Positions 1 to 7,210 are shown, numbered from the stretch's first letter. The stretch: 20,013 nt of DNA from JBBIWA01 sp037439425 (GCA_037439425.1 JBBIWA010000091.1:1-20013), one strand, 5' to 3'. The notes: generated by a model not told the origin, from the letters alone. Translations and numbers: made by a program.

Positions 1-205
1 GTGGCTTGATCAGCCCATCGCTGGAAGGCGGTTTGCTACTGTTGTGGCTGTTCTTGGCCAGTTGGTCTTCCAGCTCTTTGACCCGAGCCGACAACGTCGC
101 CACTTGCCCTTGGAGTTGTTCGATGGTGGCCAGCAACTGGCTGACCAACTCAAAGACGGCTTCCACGCCTTGATCATAGATCCGTTTTATTTCGTCACGA
201 CTCAT
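1..205 (-). CDS. IS66-family transposase, N-terminal part (cut by window edge)
   Basis: Reading the minus strand from the ATG at 205-203 gives 68 uninterrupted codons running off the window. The peptide starts MSRDEIKRIYDQG, continues as a heptad-like coiled coil (about residues 16-50), and then has LAKNSHNSSKPPSSDG at about 49-64. That Asn/Ser/Pro-rich block after a short coiled coil is the hallmark of the N-terminus of IS66-type transposases (TnpC), which cut and join DNA at IS ends with a DDE domain further downstream, outside this window. The catalytic domain, accessory genes and IS ends cannot be seen, so I cannot say whether the element is complete. The family assignment is strong. Confidence 0.82.
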   Translation of the reverse strand, partial: MSRDEIKRIYDQGVEAVFELVSQLLATIEQLQGQVATLSARVKELEDQLAKNSHNSSKPPSSDGLIKP

Positions 206-713
206 GGCTTGACAAAGGTATGTACGTTTTCCTCGGACTGTCTGTTCCCTTCATCACAGACAGCCTCAGTAGTCAGCAATATGGTGAGAGGGAAGCCGCG
301 CCATGATGAGCAAGCGGACACCGGAGCCTCCGGAGCGGCTCCGCCGCCGGATGGGCGGCACATCTCTGACGTGCCGGGAGGCGCTCCCTTCTTTCCTGTG
401 GGGCTTCGCCCCCCGGTCGGGCGCAGCCCGGTCCAGAGGCGCCTCCTCCGGAAGGTCCGAGACCTTCCGCACATCGGGCGGCGGAGCCGCCGGGAGAGCT
501 TCATTGCGGACTACTGAGCCTGAGTAGTTACCAAAAATTTGCTGATCAACGGACAATTGCCGAAAGGACACATCTTTGTTAAGAGCAGTCAGGGAAGTGC
601 TCAAAGGCATTGGCTCAAAATACCGGATTAATTTTGCGCACTAACTTACTATGGTTAGCACACCTGTAACAGTAATGTTGCTTTCCTGCCCCTACTGGTG
701 GATTTCGCTTCTG
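206..713. other. Gene-free stretch between IS66 gene and Cys-rich gene
   Basis: About 500 bases with no convincing gene. Short open frames here are by-products of the GC-rich hairpins at 320-495. The stretch holds the palindromic element at 265-518. The rest (519-713) shows nothing I recognise, including no clear terminator for the minus-strand gene that ends at 714. Confidence 0.6.
265..518. mobile_element. MITE-like palindromic element with terminal inverted repeats
   Basis: The ends are CTCAGTAGTCAGCAAT (265-280) and ATTGCGGACTACTGAG (503-518), a 16-bp inverted repeat with one mismatch. Between them lie six compact hairpins: 332-342 (5-bp stem), 357-375, 400-412, 418-430, 450-468 (8-bp stem, loop CGA) and 477-491 (6-bp stem, loop GGA). 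The left and right arms mirror each other: GGCTCCGCCGCC occurs on both, and the hairpins at 357-375 and 450-468 occupy equivalent positions with different sequence but preserved pairing. No open frame looks genic. The architecture fits a non-autonomous palindromic element or composite REP. No convincing target-site duplication is visible. Confidence 0.55.
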
Positions 714-1376
714 CTACTCGCCCACTGGCCGGAGAGTGATCTCTGGTATAAGCAGCTGGCCTTTGACCAATCGCAGTGATGGGTTCTTGAGCACATGAGA
801 GGCTTCGATGGTTAGGTCGGCCTCGCGCAACTCTTTGTATTTCCCATTTTTGAAAAGCAGCAGGTAGACCGTCCCTTTAGCCGCCTGCTTGGCGCGCTTG
901 GCTGGGCGCTTGGTTTTCGACCTCTTGGGTTTGGCCGCCTCAGTTGTTGAAGTTTTCGATTCGGGTGTGGTTTGACTCTCTTCAGTGGTTTGTTTGGCCA
1001 TCTCTTCAGGTTGCTCTTTCTTGATTGTCTTTCGGTTTGCCGTCTTTGATCGAGTTGATAATTGGGGTGGCTCACTTTCGCGCCTGTCGCTGGAGCGAGT
1101 CGTAACCCCGTTGCCAGATCTTAGCCTCCCAGGAGCTGAAAGGGAAAGAGGCGCTGCGCGCGCGTAACTCATCCGGGCAGGCTGGATCAGGGTGTTCGGA
1201 TCAAACACGCGGCCAGTCTTGGTGGCTGACTCTTCCAAGCGCACCCGGATCGCTTCGATGCCGGGGTCTGCTTCCAGCGCGCCTTTCCAGTCTCTACAAT
1301 TGCGACGGTATTTGCACGACCAGTAGCAAACCTCGACGGCCTTCATGCAGCCATATCGTTTGCAGGCAATCTGCAT
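714..1376 (-). CDS. Hypothetical protein with Cys-rich N-terminus, downstream of ssb
   Basis: The 220-residue product is not a family I recognise. The first 27 residues carry five cysteines (5, 10, 17, 21, 27) spaced like a small metal-binding site. Residues 30-60 look folded, residues about 85-165 are a low-complexity Lys/Thr/Ser/Pro/Glu linker, and the last 55 residues (KGTVYLLLFKNGKY... to ...ITLRPVGE) look like a small beta-rich domain. The gene follows ssb by 46 bases on the same strand and is probably co-transcribed, suggesting a DNA-related role; that is inference from position. The ATG at 1376 has a weak purine-rich stretch (AAGAG) just upstream; Met11 is an alternative start. Confidence 0.65.
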   Translation of the reverse strand: MQIACKRYGCMKAVEVCYWSCKYRRNCRDWKGALEADPGIEAIRVRLEESATKTGRVFDPNTLIQPARMSYARAAPLSLSAPGRLRSGNGVTTRSSDRRESEPPQLSTRSKTANRKTIKKEQPEEMAKQTTEESQTTPESKTSTTEAAKPKRSKTKRPAKRAKQAAKGTVYLLLFKNGKYKELREADLTIEASHVLKNPSLRLVKGQLLIPEITLRPVGE

Positions 1377-1382
1377 CTCTTA

Positions 1383-1415
1383 AGTTTCTCTTTCGGAGTA
1401 GTTTCTCTTTCGCAG
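1383..1415. repeat. 16-bp direct repeat between ssb and the Cys-rich gene
   Basis: AGTTTCTCTTTCGGAG (1383-1398) and AGTTTCTCTTTCGCAG (1400-1415) differ at one base and are separated by one base. They fill most of the ssb to downstream-gene spacer. On the coding strand each copy contains CGAAAGAGAAACT, so the duplication also duplicates purine-rich sequence ahead of the downstream start. Confidence 0.8.
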
Positions 1416-1422
1416 TCAAAGC

Positions 1423-1875
1423 TCAGAATGGAATATCCGAGTCTTCGATCGGCACCTCAGGCGGTTGTGGCTTGGCAGTGGGTTGAGCTGCCGCTTTGGC
1501 AGCGACCGGTTTCGACTCTTCACGGCTTGCAGTCTCCGGCGTTTGCTCGCGTTGACCGAGGAAGTGCAGCTCAGTTGCCGTCACTTCGAGCGTAGTGCGT
1601 GGTCTGCCATCGCGGTCAGTGTACTCTCCCGTGCGGAGCCGACCTTCGACATAAACTTGCTGCCCTTTGGCCAGGTACTCGTTGGCCAATTCCGCCAGGC
1701 GATTCCAGGCCGAGACGCGGAACCAGGTAGTGATCTCCTCCGGCTCGCCACTGGCGCTCTTGCGCCGTTCAGTAGTGGCGACTGAGAAGGTGCAAACCGG
1801 GGTTCCTTGCGGCGTGTAACGCAGTTCCGGGTCACGGCCGAGATAGCCGACAATGATGATTTTGTTGAATGACAT
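1423..1875 (-). CDS. ssb: Single-stranded DNA-binding protein SSB
   Basis: A 150-residue SSB of typical bacterial length. The protein coats ssDNA during replication, recombination and repair and recruits partners through its acidic C-terminus. MSFNKIIIVGYLGRDPELRY at the start, TWFRVSAWNRLAELA, VYVEGRLRTGEY and the DGRPRTTLEV segment are the conserved OB-fold strands (about residues 1-107). A Glu/Pro/Ala-rich linker follows, and the protein ends in DSDIPF, the canonical protein-docking tip. I chose the ATG at 1875 over upstream in-frame starts because GGAGG lies 8 bases before it and the conserved family N-terminus begins there. A strong promoter lies at 2072-2101. The Cys-rich gene follows on the same strand. 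Confidence 0.96.
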   Translation of the reverse strand: MSFNKIIIVGYLGRDPELRYTPQGTPVCTFSVATTERRKSASGEPEEITTWFRVSAWNRLAELANEYLAKGQQVYVEGRLRTGEYTDRDGRPRTTLEVTATELHFLGQREQTPETASREESKPVAAKAAAQPTAKPQPPEVPIEDSDIPF

Positions 1876-2071
1876 GGTTTGATCCTCCGATACTTGCGCC
1901 TGCAAGCCAGAGCCGGCCTGCAGGCGCCAGATATTTACTCTTTGAGGTTGAGGCGGCGCACTGGCAAGCTGACGCTGTGCTGACCACCTTCTGTACCACA
2001 CTCAACCCCCACACTCAACCCGACGGCTGCGACCAGATGAAAATTTTGGCCAGCGCCAGGGAGTCGAGGCC

Positions 2072-2101
2072 ATTCTAGACGCACTTGAAACGTTGTGTCA
2101 A
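2072..2101 (-). promoter_or_regulatory. Sigma70-type promoter for ssb operon
   Basis: On the minus strand TTGACA (2101-2096, perfect -35) is followed after 18 bases by TAGAAT (2077-2072, five of six -10 bases). The predicted transcript starts near 2065 and reads into ssb. An inverted repeat CACTTG/CAAGTG (2082-2087 and 2099-2104) overlaps the -35 box and spacer, where a bound protein would block polymerase. Confidence 0.7.
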
Positions 2102-2104
2102 GTG

Positions 2105-2121
2105 TGAAACGAATCGTTTCA
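2105..2121. promoter_or_regulatory. 17-bp palindrome abutting the ssb promoter (candidate operator)
   Basis: TGAAACGAATCGTTTCA is a perfect palindrome of two 8-bp arms around one central base. It lies 3 bases upstream of the ssb -35 box, and a half-site-like TTGAAACG recurs at 2085-2092 within the promoter spacer. It does not match the LexA boxes I know. The cognate regulator is unknown. Confidence 0.6.
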
Positions 2122-2290
2122 TCAATCGGGATCGGGTAGGTCAAGGATAGAGCAGCGATAGGCTCTGAGGTGCTAATAGCTTGCTGAGATGGCAGGAGTG
2201 CAAAGAGAAGGAACAATCTGGGGTTATCCAGCTTCTCCCTGCGCCCCTGTTGCCGCAGTTGAAGACAAAGTTGGAGGCAGTGGAATGTTC

Positions 2291-3121
2291 TTATGGCACA
2301 ACCTTCACTGACAGCACCACAATCAGCGCCTTATCTCTCAGGCTGGCTGTGCCCAAGACGACCTTCTCGCCATCGCGAATCGTCAGCCTGTTAGAGATGC
2401 GCGCGCTTCCTAAGACTACGGCGTCACTAGGTTTGGAGGCTGAGACCCTGAAATCGAAGCCATCAAGCAGCAGGGACCTAGTTTCTACAAAGGGCGCTTC
2501 AGGCCTGAATTGACCAATGCTATAGCTGTATTTGGCATCAATTGCTCTCTCAAAAAGAGGCTCGCTTACTGTCACTACTCCTTCGCCACTCGCTCCAGAG
2601 GGGGCATACACTCGCTGCACGATTGGCGTCAGGAGATAGTAATTTTGGTAATTGAGCGCGCTCTGCAATTGCTTGAGCACATCTTTCAGATCATCGGGGT
2701 ATTGGTTGCTGGCCCCCTCTTTGTTGGAAGCAATCATCAGGTACATTCGTATCTCAAGGTTCGGATCACGTTCACGGGGAGCTTTCGGCGGCGTTGGCAC
2801 ATCTAGCCGCTTGATGGCTTCTTCAATGGTGGCGATGTTTTCGGGGAAGTCCCACACAGAAATCGTTTTTGTCCCGTCATGGGGAACAATCATTGCGCCC
2901 TTAAAACCGCTGCTTAGCGGATTGAGTATGACTACCAATTCAGATGGATTGCGGTGCTTGATCTCAAAGATCTTCCCTCTGAAGCCGGTGAAGTCCACAT
3001 AGTCCGGGCTCTTACTTTGGTCAGGAGTTGGCTGTTGCTTTTGTTGCTGGCCCAAGCTGGCCGGCGCCAGCAGGACGATAAATGTGAGTGCGGCGATGAT
3101 GTGAATTGTTTTGAATCGCAT
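2291..3121 (-). CDS. Exported protein with secretin short (N1/NolW-like) domain
   Basis: A 276-residue protein with a Sec signal peptide (1-24, hydrophobic core IIAALTFIVLL, cleavage after ASLG). Residues about 46-109 (GFRGKIFEIKHRNPSELVVIL, then TISVWDFPENIATIEEAIKRLD) match the pattern of the short domains of type II/III secretins and pilus secretin PilQ: a beta-alpha-beta-beta-alpha fold ending in a leucine-rich helix before DVP. There is no secretin pore domain, so this is not an outer-membrane channel by itself. The C-terminal part (130-276) is beta-rich and unassigned. AGGAGG sits 5 bases before the ATG, overlapping the end of the upstream gene, so the two are translated as a pair. The role is unknown. 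Confidence 0.7.
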   Translation of the reverse strand: MRFKTIHIIAALTFIVLLAPASLGQQQKQQPTPDQSKSPDYVDFTGFRGKIFEIKHRNPSELVVILNPLSSGFKGAMIVPHDGTKTISVWDFPENIATIEEAIKRLDVPTPPKAPRERDPNLEIRMYLMIASNKEGASNQYPDDLKDVLKQLQSALNYQNYYLLTPIVQRVYAPSGASGEGVVTVSEPLFERAIDAKYSYSIGQFRPEAPFVETRSLLLDGFDFRVSASKPSDAVVLGSARISNRLTIRDGEKVVLGTASLRDKALIVVLSVKVVP

Positions 3122-3129
3122 AAGTCCTC

Positions 3130-3675
3130 CTACTGCGCATCTGTTCCAGTCCTGGATGATGGCGCACTGGGTTCTTTGGGAACGAACCAGATGATGCGAA
3201 TGTTCGGATCCGCAGTTTGAATTTCGATTCTCAACATCTCTTGAGCCTGCTTTGTGTCGGTCGAGGTAGAGTCTGGCGCGTTAGGCGCGGTGGCTATGCC
3301 GGCCTGCGCCGTGCTGATTTGCTCAACTAGCGGCGCTGGAATTACTGGTATTGGATCGCCAATAACCAATCTCTTGCGGCTGGTCTTACTTGAGAAGCCA
3401 CCGCGTTCGGATGGTTCGACTGGCTCAGGAGCAAGCTGATCTTTCTCCTCAGCAGGGCGGAGAGGCAGCGGTTCGGGTGTGGCCGGTCCGTATGTTTTGA
3501 CCACAGCAGGCCCTGAGGGCCTTTTCGATTCGGTGAGAAAAAGATAGATCGCCCACCCGCTGAAGAGTAGCAATAGCGCACAGGAAGTGGCCAGGAGCGG
3601 TTGCCATCTGAGCAACTGCCAGAGCGAAGGCTGTGTTGCTTCACGTTCGATCGCTCTCCAGACGGCCTGTCTCAA
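3130..3675 (-). CDS. Anti-sigma-factor-like single-pass membrane protein, N-terminus uncertain
   Basis: The 181-residue product has one transmembrane helix (about 28-47), a Pro/Glu-rich periplasmic linker and a C-terminal strand-like segment, LRIEIQTADPNIRIIWFVP (148-166). I associate that ending with membrane proteins encoded beside sigma factors in Acidobacteriota. Such proteins usually begin with a zinc-binding zf-HC2 domain, absent here. The frame stays open upstream from TTG at 3675 (ASYKPEFNDAVFAE...) but meets TGA at 3720-3718 with no ATG or GTG. Either TTG is used or the 5' end has been lost. No sigma factor gene is nearby. It is 8 bases from the secretin-domain gene downstream, implying a shared transcript. 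Confidence 0.6.
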   Translation of the reverse strand: MRQAVWRAIEREATQPSLWQLLRWQPLLATSCALLLLFSGWAIYLFLTESKRPSGPAVVKTYGPATPEPLPLRPAEEKDQLAPEPVEPSERGGFSSKTSRKRLVIGDPIPVIPAPLVEQISTAQAGIATAPNAPDSTSTDTKQAQEMLRIEIQTADPNIRIIWFVPKEPSAPSSRTGTDAQ

Positions 3676-3769
3676 CTCAGCGAAGACCGCGTCGTTAAAT
3701 TCTGGCTTGTACGAAGCTCAGCCACTTATAACTACTCAGCAGGGTGAATAAGCGTTGAGAAAAATTTTG

Positions 3770-3815
3770 GGGCGCGAACGCTCACGGTACTGACGCTCGC
3801 TACCGCTCATTGACT
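3770..3815. repeat. Short REP-like palindromic sequence
   Basis: GCGAACGCTCACGG is followed by CGGTA...TACCG (about 3783-3803) and related GCTCGC/GCGAACGC words between two genes. The word ACGCTCACGGT recurs inside the nested stem-loop at 19618-19713, so this may be a fragment of a dispersed repeat. The evidence is limited to these short matches. Confidence 0.3.
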
Positions 3816-4418
3816 GCCTGTTGCTGCGACCAGTTTAAGTGCCCACCGCACGGCTTGGTAATCGCGCATCTGCTGGGCCAGTGGGCGCGCCGCATTGGTG
3901 ACCCGCGGGCTGGGGTGATAAAGCGGCACCAGCAGACGGCCGTTCCAGGGCAAAATCTTGGCCACTGAATCGCGAAGCTGGTACTGGTGCGGCTCGATCA
4001 AGCGCAGGCTCTCGAGCGCGACTGCGCCCAGCGTGACGATGACGCGCGGGTTGATCACTTCTATCTGGCGACGAAGAAAGCTGGAGCAATTGCTGATTTC
4101 CGTGCGGGTGGGCCGGTCATTTGCACCGCTTTCCTTGCGCGGGCTGCAGAGCACCGTGTTAGTTATGAAGATATCAGCGCGGCTGAGCTGGATTGAGGCA
4201 ATGAGCGCATCGAAGTTGACGCCCGAGGCGTCGCCGCTGAAAGGAATGCGCGTGCGGTCAGCTCCGTTGCGTCCAGGCGCTTCCGCGATGAACATCACTT
4301 TGGCGCTCAGCGGGCCATTGAGATGGCTGAGCACTGCCCGGCGCAGGCGCATCCTTTCGCAGCGCGTGCAGCCAGCCGCCTCCAGTGCTAGTTGATCGAA
4401 TGCGCTCTGCTGCTGCAT
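3807..4418 (-). CDS. Uracil-DNA glycosylase superfamily protein with 4Fe-4S cluster
   Basis: A 203-residue enzyme predicted to excise uracil or related deaminated bases from DNA. Four cysteines are placed as in 4Fe-4S glycosylases: Cys17 and Cys20 (CTRCERM), Cys91 (TVLCSPRK) and Cys111 (ISNCSSF). Motif 1 is AEAPGRNGADRTRIPFSG (45-62); motif 2 is YHPSPR (167-172), with the His that stabilises the transition state. Motif 1 mixes family-4 features (EAPG) with the family-5-like NGADRT stretch in place of the usual family-4 Glu/Asp pattern, so the subfamily and substrate range are uncertain. The ATG at 4418 has only a weak Shine-Dalgarno sequence. Confidence 0.85.
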   Translation of the reverse strand: MQQQSAFDQLALEAAGCTRCERMRLRRAVLSHLNGPLSAKVMFIAEAPGRNGADRTRIPFSGDASGVNFDALIASIQLSRADIFITNTVLCSPRKESGANDRPTRTEISNCSSFLRRQIEVINPRVIVTLGAVALESLRLIEPHQYQLRDSVAKILPWNGRLLVPLYHPSPRVTNAARPLAQQMRDYQAVRWALKLVAATGSQ

Positions 4419-4453
4419 GACAGGTAGAGGCTACTATCGTTCCTGCCAGCTTT

Positions 4454-4483
4454 CAAGTAAGGGCAAGTAAGGGCAAGTAAGGG
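4454..4483. repeat. Three tandem copies of CAAGTAAGGG
   Basis: Three perfect 10-bp units (4454-4463, 4464-4473, 4474-4483) in the divergent intergenic region between the glycosylase gene and the membrane-protein gene, ending 13 bases before the -35 box of the promoter at 4497. The position suits a regulator array or a slippage-prone spacer; function is unknown. Confidence 0.85.
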
Positions 4484-4496
4484 GTGAAGATACTGC

Positions 4497-4525
4497 TTGA
4501 GATAGCTTGAGAGCGGGAGTAGAAT
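4497..4525 (+). promoter_or_regulatory. Sigma70-type promoter of the membrane-protein/ABC transporter run
   Basis: TTGAGA (4497-4502) and TAGAAT (4520-4525) are separated by 17 bases; each matches five of six consensus positions. The start would be near 4532, some 40 bases before the ATG at 4573. Confidence 0.6.
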
Positions 4526-4572
4526 GCTGCGCGTCTTGAGCTTGATCAAGTAGCTATAGGGCCAAGCGCACA

Positions 4573-4959
4573 ATGGAACACGAGCCGAAAATCAGGGGAG
4601 CAGGCGGAACACCCGGCGGCGTGGGTGAGTTCCTGATCGGGTTAGCAATGGCAGTGGCAGGCGCTTATTTGCTAACCAGTCAGGTACAGATAAGTAGCGG
4701 GTACTGGCATTTGTGGGGCTACAATGCTTTCGGGCTTTCGCTGCTACCGTTGATTATTGGCATCGGGATGCTCTTCTTCAATGGCCGCTCGCTTATTGGC
4801 TGGATGCTCACCTTTGCCGGAGCGGTGATCATCTTCGTCGGCATCATCGCCAATCTGGAAATATATTTCCGCCAAACTAGCCTTTTCAATACCCTCCTGA
4901 TGCTGGTGCTGCTGGTGGGCGGCATCGGATTGGTCGCGCGCTCGCTCAAGGCTCACTGA
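4573..4959 (+). CDS. Small integral membrane protein, four predicted helices
   Basis: A 128-residue protein of unknown function. After a short Gly-rich hydrophilic N-terminus there are four hydrophobic segments at about residues 17-36, 52-68, 73-93 and 103-122, separated by short loops such as the Arg-containing NGRSLIG and YFRQTS. It resembles no enzyme family I can name. It begins a same-strand run ending in a heterodimeric ABC exporter and may be co-expressed with it, though 92 bases separate it from the next gene. A clear promoter precedes it. Confidence 0.7.
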   Translation: MEHEPKIRGAGGTPGGVGEFLIGLAMAVAGAYLLTSQVQISSGYWHLWGYNAFGLSLLPLIIGIGMLFFNGRSLIGWMLTFAGAVIIFVGIIANLEIYFRQTSLFNTLLMLVLLVGGIGLVARSLKAH

Positions 4960-5051
4960 GAAGAAGTCCTCTTGATTACGACGCGATCTGTTTGCTATCA
5001 ATACTGGTGCAGTGAGAATGCGAATTTCTGCCTTAAGAAGGAGATTTTCGT

Positions 5052-5279
5052 ATGAGTGAGCAAACGATCACTGAAAGCAGGGAACAACCAACTACAGAGC
5101 AAACGAAAAAAACTCAGTCTACTGATCAAACCCCACCCACCTCACCGCTGCGCTTCAAGCAGTTCTACTCGCCACATGAACTTGAGCGCGAGCGTATTCG
5201 CCGCGAACTGGCTGAGCCTTATCGGCTCTCGGAGCTGCAAGCTGTAGAAGCTAATCGGCGGCGCAATGGCGGGCGATGA
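5052..5279 (+). CDS. Small hydrophilic hypothetical protein
   Basis: A 75-residue Glu/Gln/Thr/Arg-rich protein of no recognised family. The first 35 residues are low complexity (Ser/Thr/Gln/Glu); residues 36-75 form a charged, probably helical segment (YSPHELERERIRRELAEPYR). AAGGAG lies 8 bases before the ATG, which supports translation. It has no membrane segment and no cysteine. It sits 102 bases before the ABC exporter pair on the same strand. Confidence 0.65.
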   Translation: MSEQTITESREQPTTEQTKKTQSTDQTPPTSPLRFKQFYSPHELERERIRRELAEPYRLSELQAVEANRRRNGGR

Positions 5280-5381
5280 ACAGTACCGGCAGCGGTAGCG
5301 ACCGGCCCTCTTCGTCGCTCGCTTCTTGCCTGCTTGACCCTTTTTGTTTGATCGCCGATACTTGGGCTTCCGCAGTTCGCG

Positions 5382-7199
5382 GTGAGCCTCGAGGAACTGA
5401 AAGCTTCGCGCGCCGGAGTAAAGGATTATCGTTTGAGCGACCGGATCAGATACAGCACGGGAAGGGCGTGGCTGCTCAGCTACCTCAAAAAATACTGGGG
5501 CCGATTGACGCTCGGCACCCTGTTTGTGTTCATCTCCGTCTCCTTCGGAGTGTTCATCCCCAGACAGGTAGGCAGCGCGATAGATGATCTCAAAGCGAGC
5601 GGGGTGAGTGATGAGAGCATCTTTCGCCACGCGGCAGCGATTATCGGCGTCAGCCTGGCCAGTGGCATCTTCCTTTTCTTGCAGCGGCGCACGCTGATCA
5701 ACATGTCGCGCTACATCGAGTACGATCTGCGCCAGGACTTTTACGCTCACCTGCAACGACTGCCGCTGGAGTTTTACCAGAACTACCGGACCGGCGATTT
5801 AATGGCGCGCACGACCAATGATCTGAGTGCAGTGCGCCAGATCGTTGGGCCAGCCATTATGTACAGCGAGCAGACGCTCTTTCGTGTGCTGCTTGTGTTG
5901 CCGCTGATGTTTCAAATCAGTTGGAAGCTGACGCTGATCCTGTTGCTGACGATGCCGCTGGTCTCGGTGACGGTGAAATACTTCGGCCAGCAGATTCACG
6001 TTCGCTTTGAGAAGATTCAAGAATTCTTCTCCGACATCAGCGCACGCGCGCAGGAGAATCTCACAGGTGTGCGCGTCGTGCGCGCCTACGCGCAGGAGCA
6101 AGCGGAAATCGCCAAATTCGATGAGCTCAATCAGCAATATGTCGAGCGCAACTTGGACCTGGTGCGACTCTCGGCGCTCTTCCGCCCGCTGATGATGTTT
6201 CTGATCGGGCTGGGATTTGCGGTGATCCTCTTCTACGGCGGGCGTCAAACAGCCAGGGGCGAGATCTCGCTCGGCGACTTTGCCGCTTTCAATCTCTATT
6301 TGGAGCAATTGATCTGGCCGCTGATTGCGATGGGCTATGTCACCAATCTAGTTCAACGCGGCACGGCGAGCCTCAAGCGCATGCACGAGATTATGGCCAT
6401 CGAGCCGGCGATCAAAGATGCTCCGGGCCTGGAGCCGGTGCCAGAGATTGAGGGCCGCATCGAGTTTCGCCATCTCACCTTTCGTTACAAGCCGGACGGC
6501 CCGCCGGTGCTCAGCGACATCAATCTGGTGATCGAGCCGGGGCAGACTGTAGCTTTCATCGGTCGAACGGGTTCGGGCAAATCAACGCTGATGAATCTGG
6601 TGCCGCGATTGCTTGAGGCCGAAGCGGGAATGGTGCTGATTGATGATCGCCCGATCGGGCAGATCCCGCTCAAGCAGTTGCGCGAAAGTATCGGCTACGT
6701 GCCGCAAGAGACATTCCTTTTCAGCGAGACGCTGGCTGAAAATATCGCCTTTGGCGTGCGCACCGCCACTCCTGCTGACATCGAGTGGGCAGCGGAGATT
6801 GCCGGCCTGGCTGGCGATGTCAAAGATTTTCCGCAAGGCTATCAAACGATGGTCGGTGAGCGCGGAATCACCCTCTCAGGCGGGCAGAAGCAGCGGACGG
6901 CGTTGGCGCGTGCCGTGATTCGACAGCCGAAGATCTTGATCCTCGATGATGCGCTTTCGGCAGTAGACACCGAGACTGAGGAGCGCATCCTGGCGCATCT
7001 GCGTGGCATTATGCGTGACCGCACCTCGCTGATCGTCTCGCATCGCATCTCGACGGTAAAGGAGGCTGATTTGATTTGCGTGCTCGATAACGGGCGCATC
7101 GTCGAGCGCGGCACGCACGAAGAATTGATGGCGCTGGGCGGCGAGTACGCTGATTTATACGAGCGGCAGTTGCTCGAAGAGGAGCTGGCAGCAAGTTAG
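5382..7199 (+). CDS. ABC exporter half-transporter A (degenerate-ATPase-site subunit, BmrC/TM287-like)
   Basis: A 605-residue type IV (MsbA-like) half-transporter. Six transmembrane helices occupy about residues 30-320 and an ATPase domain follows. Walker A is GRTGSGKST (394-402), the signature is LSGGQKQR (498-505), Walker B is ILILDD (518-523) and the switch His is in SHRIST. The residue after the Walker B Asp522 is Asp523, not the catalytic Glu. That substitution is characteristic of one subunit of heterodimeric exporters such as BmrC/BmrD, LmrCD and TM287/288. The GTG at 5382 is the only usual start between the upstream in-frame stop (5349-5351) and the conserved region, and has no clear Shine-Dalgarno. 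The partner gene follows 11 bases later. Substrate (drug, lipid or peptide) cannot be told. Confidence 0.93.
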   Translation: MSLEELKASRAGVKDYRLSDRIRYSTGRAWLLSYLKKYWGRLTLGTLFVFISVSFGVFIPRQVGSAIDDLKASGVSDESIFRHAAAIIGVSLASGIFLFLQRRTLINMSRYIEYDLRQDFYAHLQRLPLEFYQNYRTGDLMARTTNDLSAVRQIVGPAIMYSEQTLFRVLLVLPLMFQISWKLTLILLLTMPLVSVTVKYFGQQIHVRFEKIQEFFSDISARAQENLTGVRVVRAYAQEQAEIAKFDELNQQYVERNLDLVRLSALFRPLMMFLIGLGFAVILFYGGRQTARGEISLGDFAAFNLYLEQLIWPLIAMGYVTNLVQRGTASLKRMHEIMAIEPAIKDAPGLEPVPEIEGRIEFRHLTFRYKPDGPPVLSDINLVIEPGQTVAFIGRTGSGKSTLMNLVPRLLEAEAGMVLIDDRPIGQIPLKQLRESIGYVPQETFLFSETLAENIAFGVRTATPADIEWAAEIAGLAGDVKDFPQGYQTMVGERGITLSGGQKQRTALARAVIRQPKILILDDALSAVDTETEERILAHLRGIMRDRTSLIVSHRISTVKEADLICVLDNGRIVERGTHEELMALGGEYADLYERQLLEEELAAS

Positions 7200-7210
7200 C
7201 TGGAGAAGTA

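Larger units (their letters stand above)
1876..2290. other. Intergenic region upstream of ssb
   Basis: No convincing gene. The region holds the ssb promoter and palindromes (2072-2121) with an untranslated leader of roughly 190 bases running minus-ward to the ssb start. The remaining 2122-2290 is the 3' side of the secretin-like gene and shows nothing I can name. Confidence 0.6.

Noticed and set aside
44..517. 157-residue plus-strand ORF
   Set aside because: Its first half is antisense to the IS66 transposase start and its second half is a translation of GC-rich hairpins.
5276..5587. 103-residue ORF overlapping the start of ABC subunit A
   Set aside because: Out of frame with the well-conserved transporter and without a ribosome-binding site.
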